Part shown: positions 34,561 through 45,896 of the stretch, one piece after another
How the letters are laid out: each line of letters opens with the position of its first letter
Position numbering within the stretch: position 1 is the first letter of the stretch
Origin: Ailurus styani
Lineage: Eukaryota > Chordata > Mammalia > Carnivora > Ailuridae
Length of the DNA: 64,000 nt
Assembly (NCBI GenBank): GCA_002007465.1
Contig: LNAC01000036.1
Coordinates: forward strand, 3,893,016 to 3,957,015
Direction of reading: 5' to 3'
The notes under the pieces: model-generated
What the model was told of the DNA's origin: nothing
Databases searched by the model: none
The model's input: only the letters and a program-made list of their open reading frames with translations
Made by a program: the position numbers and the translations under genes

Positions 34561-36354
34561 ATCTCTTTTACAGGGAGCAAAACAGGCAAAACAGGTCTAT
34601 GCTGTTGGGAGTCAGGAGAGTGGTGGGATGGGTGGGGGGAGGCGTGCTTGTGACCGAACAGGGGGGAGGGGTGGGCACCGGGCGGTGGTCGTGTTTCCCT
34701 TCCTGGGTCCCAGGTGCTGCTGACGGATGCTTTGGCTGGTGGTCTGTCCCTGGGTCATACACGTGGGACACCTGCTCCATTTTGGGGCATTTTATACTTC
34801 ACTGAAATGTCACAGAACCAAAAACTCAGGGACTCCTCCATAAAGCCCCTCCAGAGCCCCTGGTCCCCTTGGCGGGAGGCACTGACATTGTCACTGTACT
34901 GTCACCACTGGCTTAGGAAATGTTGCCACTGTCACCACTTAGGAAATGTCAACGTCCTTTGCTGAAAGTGAGGAAAGGGGATGGGGACTACAGGTTCTCA
35001 GCCCACAGGGGCCGGCGAATTCCAGGATCGCAGAATCAGGAGTTGTGTCTGAATCTCCCAGCTGGAAGGGTCGATGCATGTCTGGTCCCCCCTTCCAGGC
35101 CGCACCAACCCCAGCCACAGCCCCGGTTCTCTGGGGAGGGGGGGGGGTCCAGCCCCGAGCCGCTCACGCCCCTGGCCCTCCTGCAAGCCCGGGGCTGCAC
35201 CGGCTCCCACTAGGCAGCACACACCCCCCGAGAGTGGGCCGGGGTCTTGCCAAGGCGTGGGGGGTAGCATCTCAACACTGATCACTTCTCTACCTCGGCT
35301 AAGGCACCGCACTCCCGACAAGCGGCCAGGCCATTACGGGGATAAACAGAGCCGCAGACAGCACAGCGAGGGAGCGGCAGCAGGGGACAGGGTCTGACAC
35401 CCCCCAAGCCCCAGCCCCCAGGCTGCACCAGACCACACCCAGAGGGAGGCTGTTCTCTGCAACTCCAAAACTCCAGGGCGGGTACAGCAGGCTGCCAGGT
35501 GGCCTCCATCCTCCTCCCCACGCCCTCCGGGAGTCCAGGCGCTGGGTTAAGTCCTGCTTCTGCCCCCTCCTCCCTCCTAGGCCTCAGCTCCTTCTTCTGC
35601 AAAGCCGGGCCAGCGTGCCCTCCCGCCGCCCAGGAGGCTCGGCATGGGATGGGGTGGATGTGCTCTGGGATTGGAGAAGCGACTTCAGGGACCTCGGGAG
35701 TCGCCCCCCCAGAGCTTGGAGGCTAGACCGAGCTAATGCAGGATGGACAGCATGGTGACGGTGGCCACCGGCCAAAGTCATTCCCACCTGGCTTCATTCG
35801 AAGGGGGCAGCCTCAGGGACGGGAGCAGCCCTGGGCCCTTCGTCCCTGGGGTGCCCATGCTCCCCTGGGGACTCCCTCCTGGGACTAAAAACAGGGGCTC
35901 CCCCAAAAGTGTGCCAACTCTTGCAAGTTCCTTGCCCTCTCCGTGCCTCAGTTTCCCTGACTGTGAAGGGCTGGGGCTCCTTCCGGCTTCGAGGAGCCTA
36001 CACATACCCCTCAATCTTCCCTGGGCCGCTCTGGGCCTTGGCCTCAGGCTCCCACCTGGAATCTCTGGGCTGATGGACCCTGAAAGTCACCTGGGCCCAC
36101 CCAGGTCCAAGTCCCCTCATGGGTTCCTGCACAGGTGGCTGGGCACCGCTGCCCACAGCCCTCTGCACATGGGGCTCTCTGCGCCCTTTGTGGACGGCAT
36201 CCTTCAGCCCCTAGCTTTCCTGCTGCCTGGCCCACACCCTGCCGCACTGAAGGAGAAGGAAACAGCAGCGCGGGCTGAGTGTGCCCGGTCCTGTCCTGAG
36301 GCTTACGGCATCCCACTGCAGCCTCCCTGCGGTCCCAGGACAAGGGCCTCTTAC

Positions 36355-36411
36355 TAGCACCCCATTTTACAGATTGGAGAACTGAGGCACAGAGAAGTTA
36401 TGGAAACTGCC
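36355..36411 (-). repeat. MIR, left piece
   Basis: cccattttacagattggaga then actgaggcacagagaagtta. Interrupted by the LTR; the remaining piece is at 36,799-36,850. Confidence 0.85.
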
Positions 36412-36798
36412 TGTTAGAGGTTGAATTATGTTCCCCTAAGAGCTAAGTTGAAATCCTAACTCCCCAGTGCCTCAGAATGTGATCTTTTCTGTAAAGACAG
36501 TGGCTACAGATGTAATTAGCTGAGGCCAGACGGAAGTAGGGGGGGGGCTCTTAATCCAATATGACTGGTGTCCTTATGAGGCACCGAGGGAAGGAGGCAG
36601 AGAGTAGAGTGAGTGATGCTGCCACAGCTCCCAGGAGCTGGAAGAGGCAAGAAAGCGCCCTCCCCCTGAGCCTTTACAGGAGCATGGCCATGCCAACACC
36701 TTGAATTTGGACTTCTGGCCTCCAAAACAGAATACATTTCTGTTGTGAGCTGCCCGGTTTTGGGTCCTTTGTTACCGCAGCCCTAGAAAACTAATACA
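36412..36798 (+). mobile_element. Solitary LTR, MaLR/MLT-type, inserted in a MIR
   Basis: Begins TGTTAGAGGTTGAATTATG and ends AACTAATACA, with ccaatatgactggtgtcctt and cttggacttctggcc-like text inside, as in ERVL-MaLR LTRs. Flanked by ctgcc / ctacc, a 5-bp target duplication with one change. It is an ancient, non-coding fragment. Confidence 0.7.
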
Positions 36799-36850
36799 CT
36801 ACCCAAGGTCATCCGGCTAGTCCATGGTAAACCAGAGTGTGCCACCAGGC
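36799..36850 (-). repeat. MIR, right piece
   Basis: ctacccaaggtcatccggct continues the MIR core after the LTR insertion. Confidence 0.8.
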
Positions 36851-37099
36851 AGCCGGGATCCCTACATTAACAGTGCAAAGCACACCCCTCCCAGAGGGGC
36901 TACAAGGGTGACTTGGAAAGATGGCTGTGGCCCAAAAGGAGGGAGGGGTCAGATGGTGTCATCTGCTGGGAGCTAAGCATGCTCTCTCCTGCACCACGGG
37001 GAGGAGACAGCCAGGCACAGCAGACAAGCCAGATGACCCCAGCTCCCAGCAAGACACTCGAGCCACCAATGGAGAAAGAGGGCTCTTAGAATACACTAA

Positions 37100-37440
37100 G
37101 CATGTTCCTACCTCAGGGCCTTTGCTTGTGCTGCCTCCTCTGGGGCATGCCTCCCTCTTTCATTCATTCAAAAATATCCACTGAATACCTGCTGGGCACC
37201 AGGCACCACTGGGATACAGCCATGAACCAGAGACCACTGCCACGGATTAGCATGCCTGCTCCTTGAGACCTCTCCCCCCCCACTCACTTCATCTCCCTTC
37301 ATTCTCTTTGAGGCACTCTCCACTATCCGAAGTCTCCCTGCCTCCGCGTCATTTGCGGCCTCTCTTTGAGCTCCATGGCGGTGCCCCGGCTTCAGCACGG
37401 TCCCAGGCCCAGAGGCTGCTCAATAAACATTTGCTGAGTG
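37100..37440. repeat. L2-like fragment
   Basis: cctcagggcctttgcttgtg, ttcattcattcaaaaatatc and gctcaataaacatttgctga. Confidence 0.6.
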
Positions 37441-38849
37441 ACAACCAGGCGGCCGCACAATGAACGGAAGGTGGGGCCCAAAGCCACGAGTGGAAGAGGA
37501 CTCACGGCCCTCTTTGGGTTACAGGCCCTTTCAAAGCTGCCTGAAGAACCCCGTGAAGAAAGCAGCGGGGAGAGCTCCTGGTAAGGAGCCCCATTTCCCA
37601 GACAAAGAAACTGAGGTCAGGGGGGTTAAGAGCTGTGGCCCAGGTCACGCGGGGAGTGGGCGACCCTGCCCAGCGCACCTCAGTCCCCTGGGCGGCAGCC
37701 CATGGCAGCAGCGGCCACCTCCGCCTCCTCCAGCTCCCCCAGCGCTGAGCAGGGAGGCCTCCAGAGACGCAAGACCAGCGCACATCACAGGCCCCTTTAA
37801 CCGGAGGCTGCAACGCGGGGCAGCCCCAGACACTGGCCGTGTATTCACGGAGCACCTCTCTAAGGGCAGGGAAAGGGCCCCGAACAAGATGGGCACCGTC
37901 CTCACCTGTCCGTGAGGCTGCCACTCTTTGGGACGAGGGGCAGATGATAAGCTGCTACACGCACGAATAAATAAGGTGACCGCAGAGAAAAATTAAGCGA
38001 GGTGATACCCAGGGAGTGAGCAATTAGCAGCTAATTAGCCTCAAGTCAGACCCTGGAGGAAGAAGGCGAGGACAGAGCTAGGGGAGACGCACTCCAGAAC
38101 GCCGAGCGGCACAGTCCACTTGACCGCACCACAGGAGCAGAGGCTGGGCGGCTCAACGAGGGAAGATGGCACTGGGCTGACAACCAGGCGGCGCCTTGGA
38201 CCCCCACCCAGTTCTTAGACAGTGCAGGACTTTGACCCCCTCAGGACCCCACAGCCTCCCTCTGGACGGCGGGGCTGGGGAATGACCGCCCCCTTCTGCA
38301 GCTGCTGCCTGCCAAGATCCTAGGGTGACCCAGACTCCTGGCTCCGAAGGAGCCCATCCCGTGTCCTGTCCTGGGCAGGACAGGAGGGGATCCTGTCCCC
38401 TGAGGCCAGTTCTCCAAAGGAGGGGGCTAGAGTCCTGACATGACTGCCCCTGATCCAACAGCTCCTGTAAGGGATGGGGGTGGGGGGGAAGGGGGCACTT
38501 CCAGCGGGCAGCTGGGACCCTGGCCCTGGGCTGGGGGCTTCTCCGTAGGAGACGTTGCTTGGGAACCTTGCTCCCTGCCCTGACAGGAGTGAAGGAATTC
38601 TTAGAGAACGTTCTTTGTTTTCTGTCACTCCTTAGAATGGCAACACACAATCAGACCTACCACCCCTCACGGTGTCCTCCTCCGTCGGGCAGAACCTGCC
38701 CACTCGGGACTCCGCACAGTCCAGAGCCTGACATTTGGCTTCTGGGCTCTTCTCTCCAAGGAGGATGCAGGAGAGGGAGAAGCAGGCTGGCCTGAGAAAA
38801 CCCCAGAAGGAACCCTAAATGCCCTCATCGGGCTTACGGACATTCCCAG

Positions 38850-39035
38850 GAATAACGATACTGACAGGTAACAGTGACCGAGTGCTTGTCACCAGACCAG
38901 TCGCAATGCCGGCACCTGAGCCCTTGGTCACCTAATCCTCACAACTCCCTTTAAATAAATACACAATTACCCTAAAAGATGACAAAGGTATACAGAGTAT
39001 CATTCTTACTACTTTACAGGTAGAGACACTGAGGC
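38850..39035 (-). repeat. MIR
   Basis: gtgaccgagtgcttgtcacc, ctaatcctcacaactccctt, tacaggtagagacactgagg. Confidence 0.78.
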
Positions 39036-40199
39036 TCTATCCCTGGCCCTCTTCTGTCCCTGGGTTTTTCATTTTCACGGCCCCTGGGAGGGGGGGTACC
39101 TTGAAACACCACACACGCCATTCATGAAGCATGCCCCACTTTGCAGAACCCCAGTCTCCCGGCTGCAGCCTCCCAGGAACCCTATAAACTGGAATGTGTC
39201 ATCGTTTGCTTCATTTGACTGATGGGTCACCCCCCCAACTCCCCGAGCCCAGTGAGTGAAAAGGCACCCAGACAGGAAGTGGCAGAGGGCAAGGAGAATC
39301 CGAGCGTCAACATTCTTAGTCCCTGGTTCTTTCCATGGCCAGACCTGCCCCGGGGGGAACCCCTCCCACCGTAGCCAGTGAGGCTGCCCGCCTGGGGCAG
39401 GACCAGAGCACACTGGGCCCTATGCCAGAGGGGTTGCAATAAAACCACTCCTTCACGTTTGCACCCAGCCTCTGGTGCACAGGTCCTTGACCATTAGCCC
39501 ATTTTACAGATAAGCAGGGGGAGGCTCGGAGGGGGAGGAGTGTCCCCCCAGCTCACCTACCGGTGGGCATTCAGACCGCAGCAAGACTGGCCACAGGCAA
39601 GCTGCAGCTGCTGAAGGTTACAAAGGGATTCCTCCCCCCAATTACTGAAGCTGTGGGCGCCCAAAGGAACAGAAAAAGCACCCCACTCATGGGTGACAGC
39701 CCACACCCCTAAGGCAAGCAAAAACTAAGGGCAGACGAAACAAAGGGCCGCTCATAATTCTCCCAGATCCCTTGCCGGTGTCACTCTCCCCAAATACATA
39801 ACAGGGCTGCGAGCATCACAGGCAGCAGGGTGAGCCCTCAACTGGCTCCCGGAGCCCTGGGTTCCAGTTCCCACTTGTGATCTTGGCCAAATCACAGCCC
39901 CCTTCAAAGGAGCCCCTCTCCAAGGGGCTTGTCCAAGGAAGGGGGGGCGGAGGGCGGGGCTGGGGAATGGGATGGGAAGAGGCGAGTAAGACACCTCTAT
40001 TCTCAGAAAAGCAGGGCTGCGGGGAAAAGGAGAGGAAGCAGGAGCCTCGCTCTTTCTCTCTCCCCATGTCCCCCCACCCCACCCCCTTAACCACACAGGT
40101 GCCAGACAGCTTTTGCGAAAAAAAACTAGTTTGCAAACACACTTCGACTTCTGGGAAGCTGCCCAGCTCCACTCCCTCCTTCGTTCCCTTTTCGTGGGC

Positions 40200-41340
40200 T
40201 GGGAGCTGGCTCTCCGGCAGGGCGCTGGGGCGGGGTGCTGGGGGTTGAGACCAGGGTGCGGGGGCCAGGGGCCAGCCCGACCCCAAGTCTTCGGCAGCTG
40301 CGACGGTGGCGGGGACTCTACCTTCCGGACGCCCCCAGGCTCCTCGGGGAAGGTAGAAGAGTCCCTAAACAGCTGGGCTCGAACCCCGAGGGGCGCCACC
40401 CGCCTCCCGCACCCTCCCCGCTTTGCCCCGGGGCGCAGCCGGAGCGCCCCCGCGTGGCCGGGTCGCAGCTGAGTCGCCCAAGCGCCCGAGCGTGGGTGCG
40501 CGCGCGTGGCNNNNNNNNNNNNNNNNNNNNNNNNNNNNNNNNNNNNNNNNNNNNNNNNNNNNNNNNNNNNNNNNNNNNNNNNNNNNNNNNNNNNNNNNNN
40601 NNNNNNNNNNNNNNNNNNNNNNNNNNNNNNNNNNNNNNNNNNNNNNNNNNNNNNNNNNNNNNNNNNNNNNNNNNNNNNNNNNNNNNNNNNNNNNNNNNNN
40701 NNNNNNNNNNNNNNNNNNNNNNNNNNNNNNNNNNNNNNNNNNNNNNNNNNNNNNNNNNNNNNNNNNNNNNNNNNNNNNNNNNNNNNNNNNNNNNNNNNNN
40801 NNNNNNNNNNNNNNNNNNNNNNNNNNNNNNNNNNNNNNNNNNNNNNNNNNNNNNNNNNNNNNNNNNNNNNNNNNNNNNNNNNNNNNNNNNNNNNNNNNNN
40901 NNNNNNNNNNNNNNNNNNNNNNNNNNNNNNNNNNNNNNNNNNNNNNNNNNNNNNNNNNNNNNNNNNNNNNNNNNNNNNNNNNNNNNNNNNNNNNNNNNNN
41001 NNNNNNNNNNNNNNNNNNNNNNNNNNNNNNNNNNNNNNNNNNNNNNNNNNNNNNNNNNNNNNNNNNNNNNNNNNNNNNNNNNNNNNNNNNNNNNNNNNNN
41101 NNNNNNNNNNNNNNNNNNNNNNNNNNNNNNNNNNNNNNNNNNNNNNNNNNNNNNNNNNNNNNNNNNNNNNNNNNNNNNNNNNNNNNNNNNNNNNNNNNNN
41201 NNNNNNNNNNNNNNNNNNNNNNNNNNNNNNNNNNNNNNNNNNNNNNNNNNNNNNNNNNNNNNNNNGGGGGGGGTACACCGCGGGGCTGGCTTCTGGGCCG
41301 CACTGAGCAGCGCTAAGACCGCAGTGTCTCCCCCTCCTCC
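40200..41340 (-). promoter_or_regulatory. CPNE2: CPNE2 CpG-island promoter and probable noncoding exon 1, mostly an N gap
   Basis: Both flanks of the 755-base gap are very GC- and CpG-rich (for example 40,380-40,510 with many cg dinucleotides), and the position, ~14 kb upstream of coding exon 2, fits the human arrangement. No coding start is present here. A possible exon-1 donor on the minus strand is CCGGAAG|GTAGAG, with the exon ending at 40322, but it cannot be confirmed. No TATA box is visible, as usual for a CpG-island promoter. Confidence 0.65.
40511..41265. other. Assembly gap, 755 N
   Basis: A run of N inside the CPNE2 CpG island, likely a sequencing dropout through extreme GC content. 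Every long open frame crossing it (up to 560 codons) is an artefact. Confidence 0.99.
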
Positions 41341-42349
41341 CGTTGTACAAGAGCTCGGCATTTTCTTGTCGCCAGACACTGGGAAGATGACACATATTTC
41401 TCTGGCAGAGACGAAAAGATAAAGGCAGTTTCAACAGGGCCCGGGGCTGGTTAGCGGGAGCATAATTAAGGGAGGCCTTGAGCCCCTGGCCCCAACCCCT
41501 CCCCCCTTTTCTGCGAAGGCCTTCTTTTACCCTAGAAGAAAGAAAGCACCAATTCTTAAGAAATGCATCTGTCGCCGGGCGCTCCTGCTGCAGACCACTC
41601 AGCGGTATTTATCTGCAACCCCCGCCCCCCAAGTCAGGGCCTCGGAAGGCTGAGCCTCATTTAACCAGATTGTGGGAGATCTCCCAGCCACGTCCAAAGC
41701 CCTTGGCCCTGCGGCTCAAGGACCTGGTGCTGGGGTTGTGGGTATTCCTTTCCAGGTAGGAGAGGGTTAACTAGGAGACTCACACTGCAGCCGGTGATCC
41801 TCCCTCCAGTCTGAGTCACTGGCACTTTGCAGCCTTGGAGGGGCGGCCACTGAGAAACCCCAGGGCACCGAGCTTTGTTCTCTGCCTGCCGGTCCCGCAG
41901 CCATCCTTCCTTTCTCCAAGCTCTCCTCACCTTTCCTCCACCTAAGTCTTCAAAGCCCTCCCAGCTGTGGGGCAAACCAATCTGTAGGCATACTTAGACC
42001 CAGCTGCAGTCCCACCTCCCCCAGGAAGTCTTTCCTGATTGATCTGGCCCCCAGCATCCCTTTCCTCTTCTTGCTTCAGAGCCAAGTGAGAGGCAGGTCC
42101 CAGGATGAACAATGGTGAACCCAAGCAGAGTCCCTCCCCTCAAGTTCCTCACCTCTCTGGAGCAAGCCCATGACCCAGGTAATTGTATTATTGTGTGAAC
42201 AGTGCAAAGGTTGGAGGTGGGGTGGCACAGAAGACCCCACTCAGCCATGGAAGTCAGACTTCCCCTAGGAGCCCTGAAGGCTGAGGTAGTTGGGTCTGCC
42301 CAGGGTGAAGAAGATCCTGGATCCTGGCCAAAGGGACAGAATATAATAA

Positions 42350-42768
42350 AGGTCAGGGATCAGAGCAATTCCACTCCTAGGTATCCATCTATCTACCCAA
42401 GGGAAATGAAAGCCTATGTCCAAACAAAAACTTCTACACACATGTTCATTGCAGCACGGTTCAGAATAACCGGAAAGTGGGGACAACTCAAACGTCCATG
42501 AAGCAATGGACAGATAAACAAAATGTGGCCTCTCCATACCATGGAATATTATTCAGTCGTAGAAAAGTGTGGCGTGCATAAGATCTGGACAAACTTTGAC
42601 CTCATGATGCTAAGTGAAAGGAGCCAGTCACGAAAGACCACATGTTGTGTGATTCCAATTGCTATGAAATGTCCACACTAGACAAGTCCACGGACACAGA
42701 AGGCAGCTTAGTGGCTGTCTAGGCCTGGGAGGAGAGACTGGGAAGTGATTGCTATTAACGCAGACTTT
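42350..42768 (+). mobile_element. L1 3' part, first segment
   Basis: Recognisable L1 ORF2-end/3' sequence: caattccactcctaggtatc, ttcattgcagcacggttcag, atggaatattattcagtcg. Non-functional fragment, continued after the nested SINE at 42,960-43,085. Confidence 0.9.
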
Positions 42769-42959
42769 GGGGGCCCGGGTGGCTCAGTTGGTTAAGCTTC
42801 AGCCTTCGGCTCAGGTCATGATCTCAGGGTCCCGGGATTGAGTCCTGCATTGGGCCCCCTGCTCAGCGGGAAATCTGCTTCTCCCCCTGCCCTCCCCCCT
42901 GCTCATGTTCTCGCTTACTCTCTCTTTCTCGCAGAAATAAATAAAATCTTTAGAAAATA
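42769..42959 (+). mobile_element. CAN-SINE nested in an L1
   Basis: Head ggcccgggtggctcagttgg, tail gaaataaataaaatcttta. The L1 3' sequence is interrupted here and resumes at 42,960. Confidence 0.93.
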
Positions 42960-43085
42960 ATACAGGGTTTCTTGGGAGATGATTAAAAATGTCCTGAAAT
43001 TAGACGGTAGTGTGAGTTGTACAACTGTATACTCAAACCATTGACTTGTATACTTTAAAGGGGAGAATGTTATATCTAACACAAA
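42960..43085 (+). mobile_element. L1 3' part, second segment
   Basis: tacagggtttcttgggagat, then ccattgacttgtatacttta, the typical L1 3' UTR ending, in the same orientation as the first segment. Confidence 0.85.
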
Positions 43086-43279
43086 GTCAGGGATCAGGAG
43101 AGGCCAGAGGTCACCTGATGAAGGCCAAGTGTCCATCATGTGTTGAACCTACACTTGATCCACACACACAATGCAAGGCCGTTGCAAGCACAGCACGGGG
43201 CTGAAGGGAGTCTTGCCTTGCCCTGCTAGGGATTTCTCTGCAAAAGCAGAAGGCCTTGATTTCCTGAAATAGGTCTATA

Positions 43280-43315
43280 GTGTGTGTGTGTATGTGTGTG
43301 TGTGTGTGTGTGTGT
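43280..43315 (+). repeat. (TG)n microsatellite
   Basis: TG units with one TA interruption, intergenic spacer. Confidence 0.95.
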
Positions 43316-43989
43316 AAAACACCTGCTGTCTGGACCAACAGATGAGAATAACCAGGGTTGTCTATACACTTGAGTGTGAATTAAAGACACTCCAAAAGAA
43401 CACTGTGTACCAGGCACTGGCTGGCCTCAGGCATGTGGGAGGGGGTGAAGGATGGAGGGGGTCCCAGTTATAAATGCTGCAACACAAATCTCCCCCAAAC
43501 CTTATCATCTATCTCTCAAGGCTCTGGGGGGGGGTCACCTGGGCTCAGTTGGGGTGGTTCTTGCTGAGGGTTTCTCAAACAGTTGCCGTCAGACCATGAG
43601 AGGGGCTGGAATTCTCTAGAAGGCAGAGGCCTGGCCACTGACGCTGGCTGTCTGCTGGGACCTCAGCTGCGGCAGGCCATGACCGTGCGTGCGGCCTGGG
43701 CTTCCTGCAATACGGCAGCTGGTTTCTGAGAGTGAGCAGCAAGCTTCCCAAGACAACCAGGTGGTAGCCTTTTTATCTTTTATAGAACCTTCGCCTTGGA
43801 CGTTACGTGATGTCACTTCCGTGACATAGTTACCAGCTCTCTCCATAGACCTGCCTCCCAGTGAGATGATGGTCACTGTCACAGGAGATACGATGGTGGC
43901 TGTCTTAGAGGGAGTGACAGGAAGACGTATCCGTGATGGAGACATCCCCTCCAGGATCTCACGGCTGACTCCAGAGCCAGATTTTCGGC

Positions 43990-44210
43990 ATGGAGTCGTG
44001 GCTCTGGGTTTGAATCCCAGCCGCTCCAGTTATTCCTGGATGAGATCACGTATTCCTCTGGGCCTCAGTCTCCTCCTCCATAAAATGGGAGGATAGATTT
44101 AGTATCCGCTTCTTGGGATGCTTGTGGGAATTCAGTGAGACGCCTATATGGTTAGAATGGTACCACACCTAGACATCGGGACTGTCTTTAAGTTCCGGAG
44201 CTGTGGTCAC
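43990..44210 (+). repeat. MIR
   Basis: ggctctgggtttgaatccca, ctcctcctccataaaatggg, gatgcttgtgggaattcagt. Confidence 0.82.
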
Positions 44211-45439
44211 TGTAATGACCCCCTTCTAGGGTCAGGACGCCCAGGCTCCCCCTGCCCTTCCAGTCAGCCTGACACCTCCATCAGCCCCAAATTGCACTGA
44301 AATGTTTGTTTGGAGGTGGGGACCACAGGCGCAGCCCAGGAAACTGGAAGCTTCTGTCCTAGGCACTTAGCCTGGGGACCCCAGTTGGCCTTTGTTCTCC
44401 AGGGAAAGCTCCTTTTCAGTCGCCTCCTCCTCAGGCAAAGGTGACTTTCTGGGCAGCGGGGCAGGGCTGGAGTTTGTGTGGGATGAGCCACAAGGTACGG
44501 TTTCCCAAGGCCAGGGCCAGGGAGGACTCTGGTTCTGGAGGCTGGAGGCTGGGAGACACACGGGGTGGGGGCGGGGTGCCTCCCCGGGGTGGCTGCCGGG
44601 CGCAGGAGGCAGACCAGCTGTCCCCAGAACTTTCTGACACCAGCCCTGGGAGGATCTTTGCCAAAGCAGCCCTGTTGTTTTCCAGGAAGCTCTGGGTTGT
44701 GTCCAGAGGGCGTGTCCAGCTCTGGCTGGGGTGGGGCCACTGCCCTCCGGGCCTGGCCTTGGCCTTGCAGGGGTGCTGGGGTCAGAAGCAGGGCTGGGTG
44801 GAATTCCCAGTCCTCCAGACTTGGTGGGGACTCTCTGAAGGACACACAGGCCTGCTGACCGGCTAAATCCCCAGCCAGGACCACCTCAGCTTCCTTCTCA
44901 GTCCACGATTGGAATTGAGGCTCCACTGAACACTGGCTGTGTGACCTTGGCCTCCGTTTTCTCCTTTGTGTCCTTTCTCCTTCAATGGGGAGTAGACTGT
45001 TGCCCGAGATGATGGCTGTGGGGTCTAGAGGAGATTGTGGATGATAGAAGCCCTAGAGAACCAATAACCAGGCAAGCCAGGTGACAGAGGGTTCAAAACC
45101 CTCCCCGAGGGAGAATTAACCAGAAGGTGACCTTCACATGCTGATAAAAGTGGGTCTTTGTGCCTTGTTGTAGTTTGCTCATCCCCTCACTGTACAAATG
45201 AGAAAACTGGGTCTTCCCCTGTGGGACCCAGTCACAAAATTTGAAAGTGGTTAAGAAAGTAGATCCTAAGAGCTTTTATCTCAAGGAAAAAAATATTTTT
45301 CTTTCTCACTTTTTTTTTTTCTTTTTTAACTCTAGGAGATCTTGGACGTTAATTAACTTACTGTGGTCATCATTTCACTCAGACGGTGCCGTGTGTCAGG
45401 TGTATCTCACTGAAACTGGAGGGAAAAATGAGCAAAAAT

Positions 45440-45560
45440 CAAAAGTCATGAAACCCAGGCTTGATTCCTGGTGCGACCCCTTACTAGCTATGTGCCTTTG
45501 GACAAGTGGGGAAAAATATCTGGGTCTCAGTATCCTCCTCTGCAAAGAGAGGGTCACCAG
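45440..45560 (+). repeat. MIR fragment
   Basis: cttactagctatgtgccttt then ctgggtctcagtatcctcct. Confidence 0.72.
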
Positions 45561-45689
45561 GATCCTGGGGACAAAAGAAGGGGGATGGGGCAGGGCCTTG
45601 CTGAGCTTTCTTGAGAAGCCGCATACAACACACCCTTGAGTGTCTACCTACCTGGGGCTGCACATTCGCATTGCTTGGGGGGATTTTGA

Positions 45690-45896
45690 AATACTTTTTT
45701 TTTAAAAAAAGATTTTATTTCTTTGACACACAGAGAGAGAGAGAGACTACAAGCAGGGGGAGCAGCAGGCAGAGGGAGAGGGAGAAGCAGGCTCTCTGCT
45801 GAGAGGGAGCCCGAAGCGGGGCTCAATCCCAGGACCCTGGGATCATGACCTGAGCTGAAGGCGGCCACGTAACCGACTGAGCCACCCAGGTGTCCC
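45690..45896 (-). mobile_element. CAN-SINE, reverse
   Basis: Low end ttttttttaaaaaaagattt, high end gagccacccaggtgtccc. Full-length with an A-rich tail. In the intergenic spacer. Confidence 0.94.

Noticed and set aside
39752..41434. Long open frames (up to 560 codons) across 40.5-41.3 kb
   Set aside because: They consist mostly of X from the N gap; no stop can be seen in unsequenced bases.
43440..43830. Possible short gene in the NLRC5-CPNE2 spacer
   Set aside because: Only short open frames without homology; the text resembles a decayed interspersed repeat.
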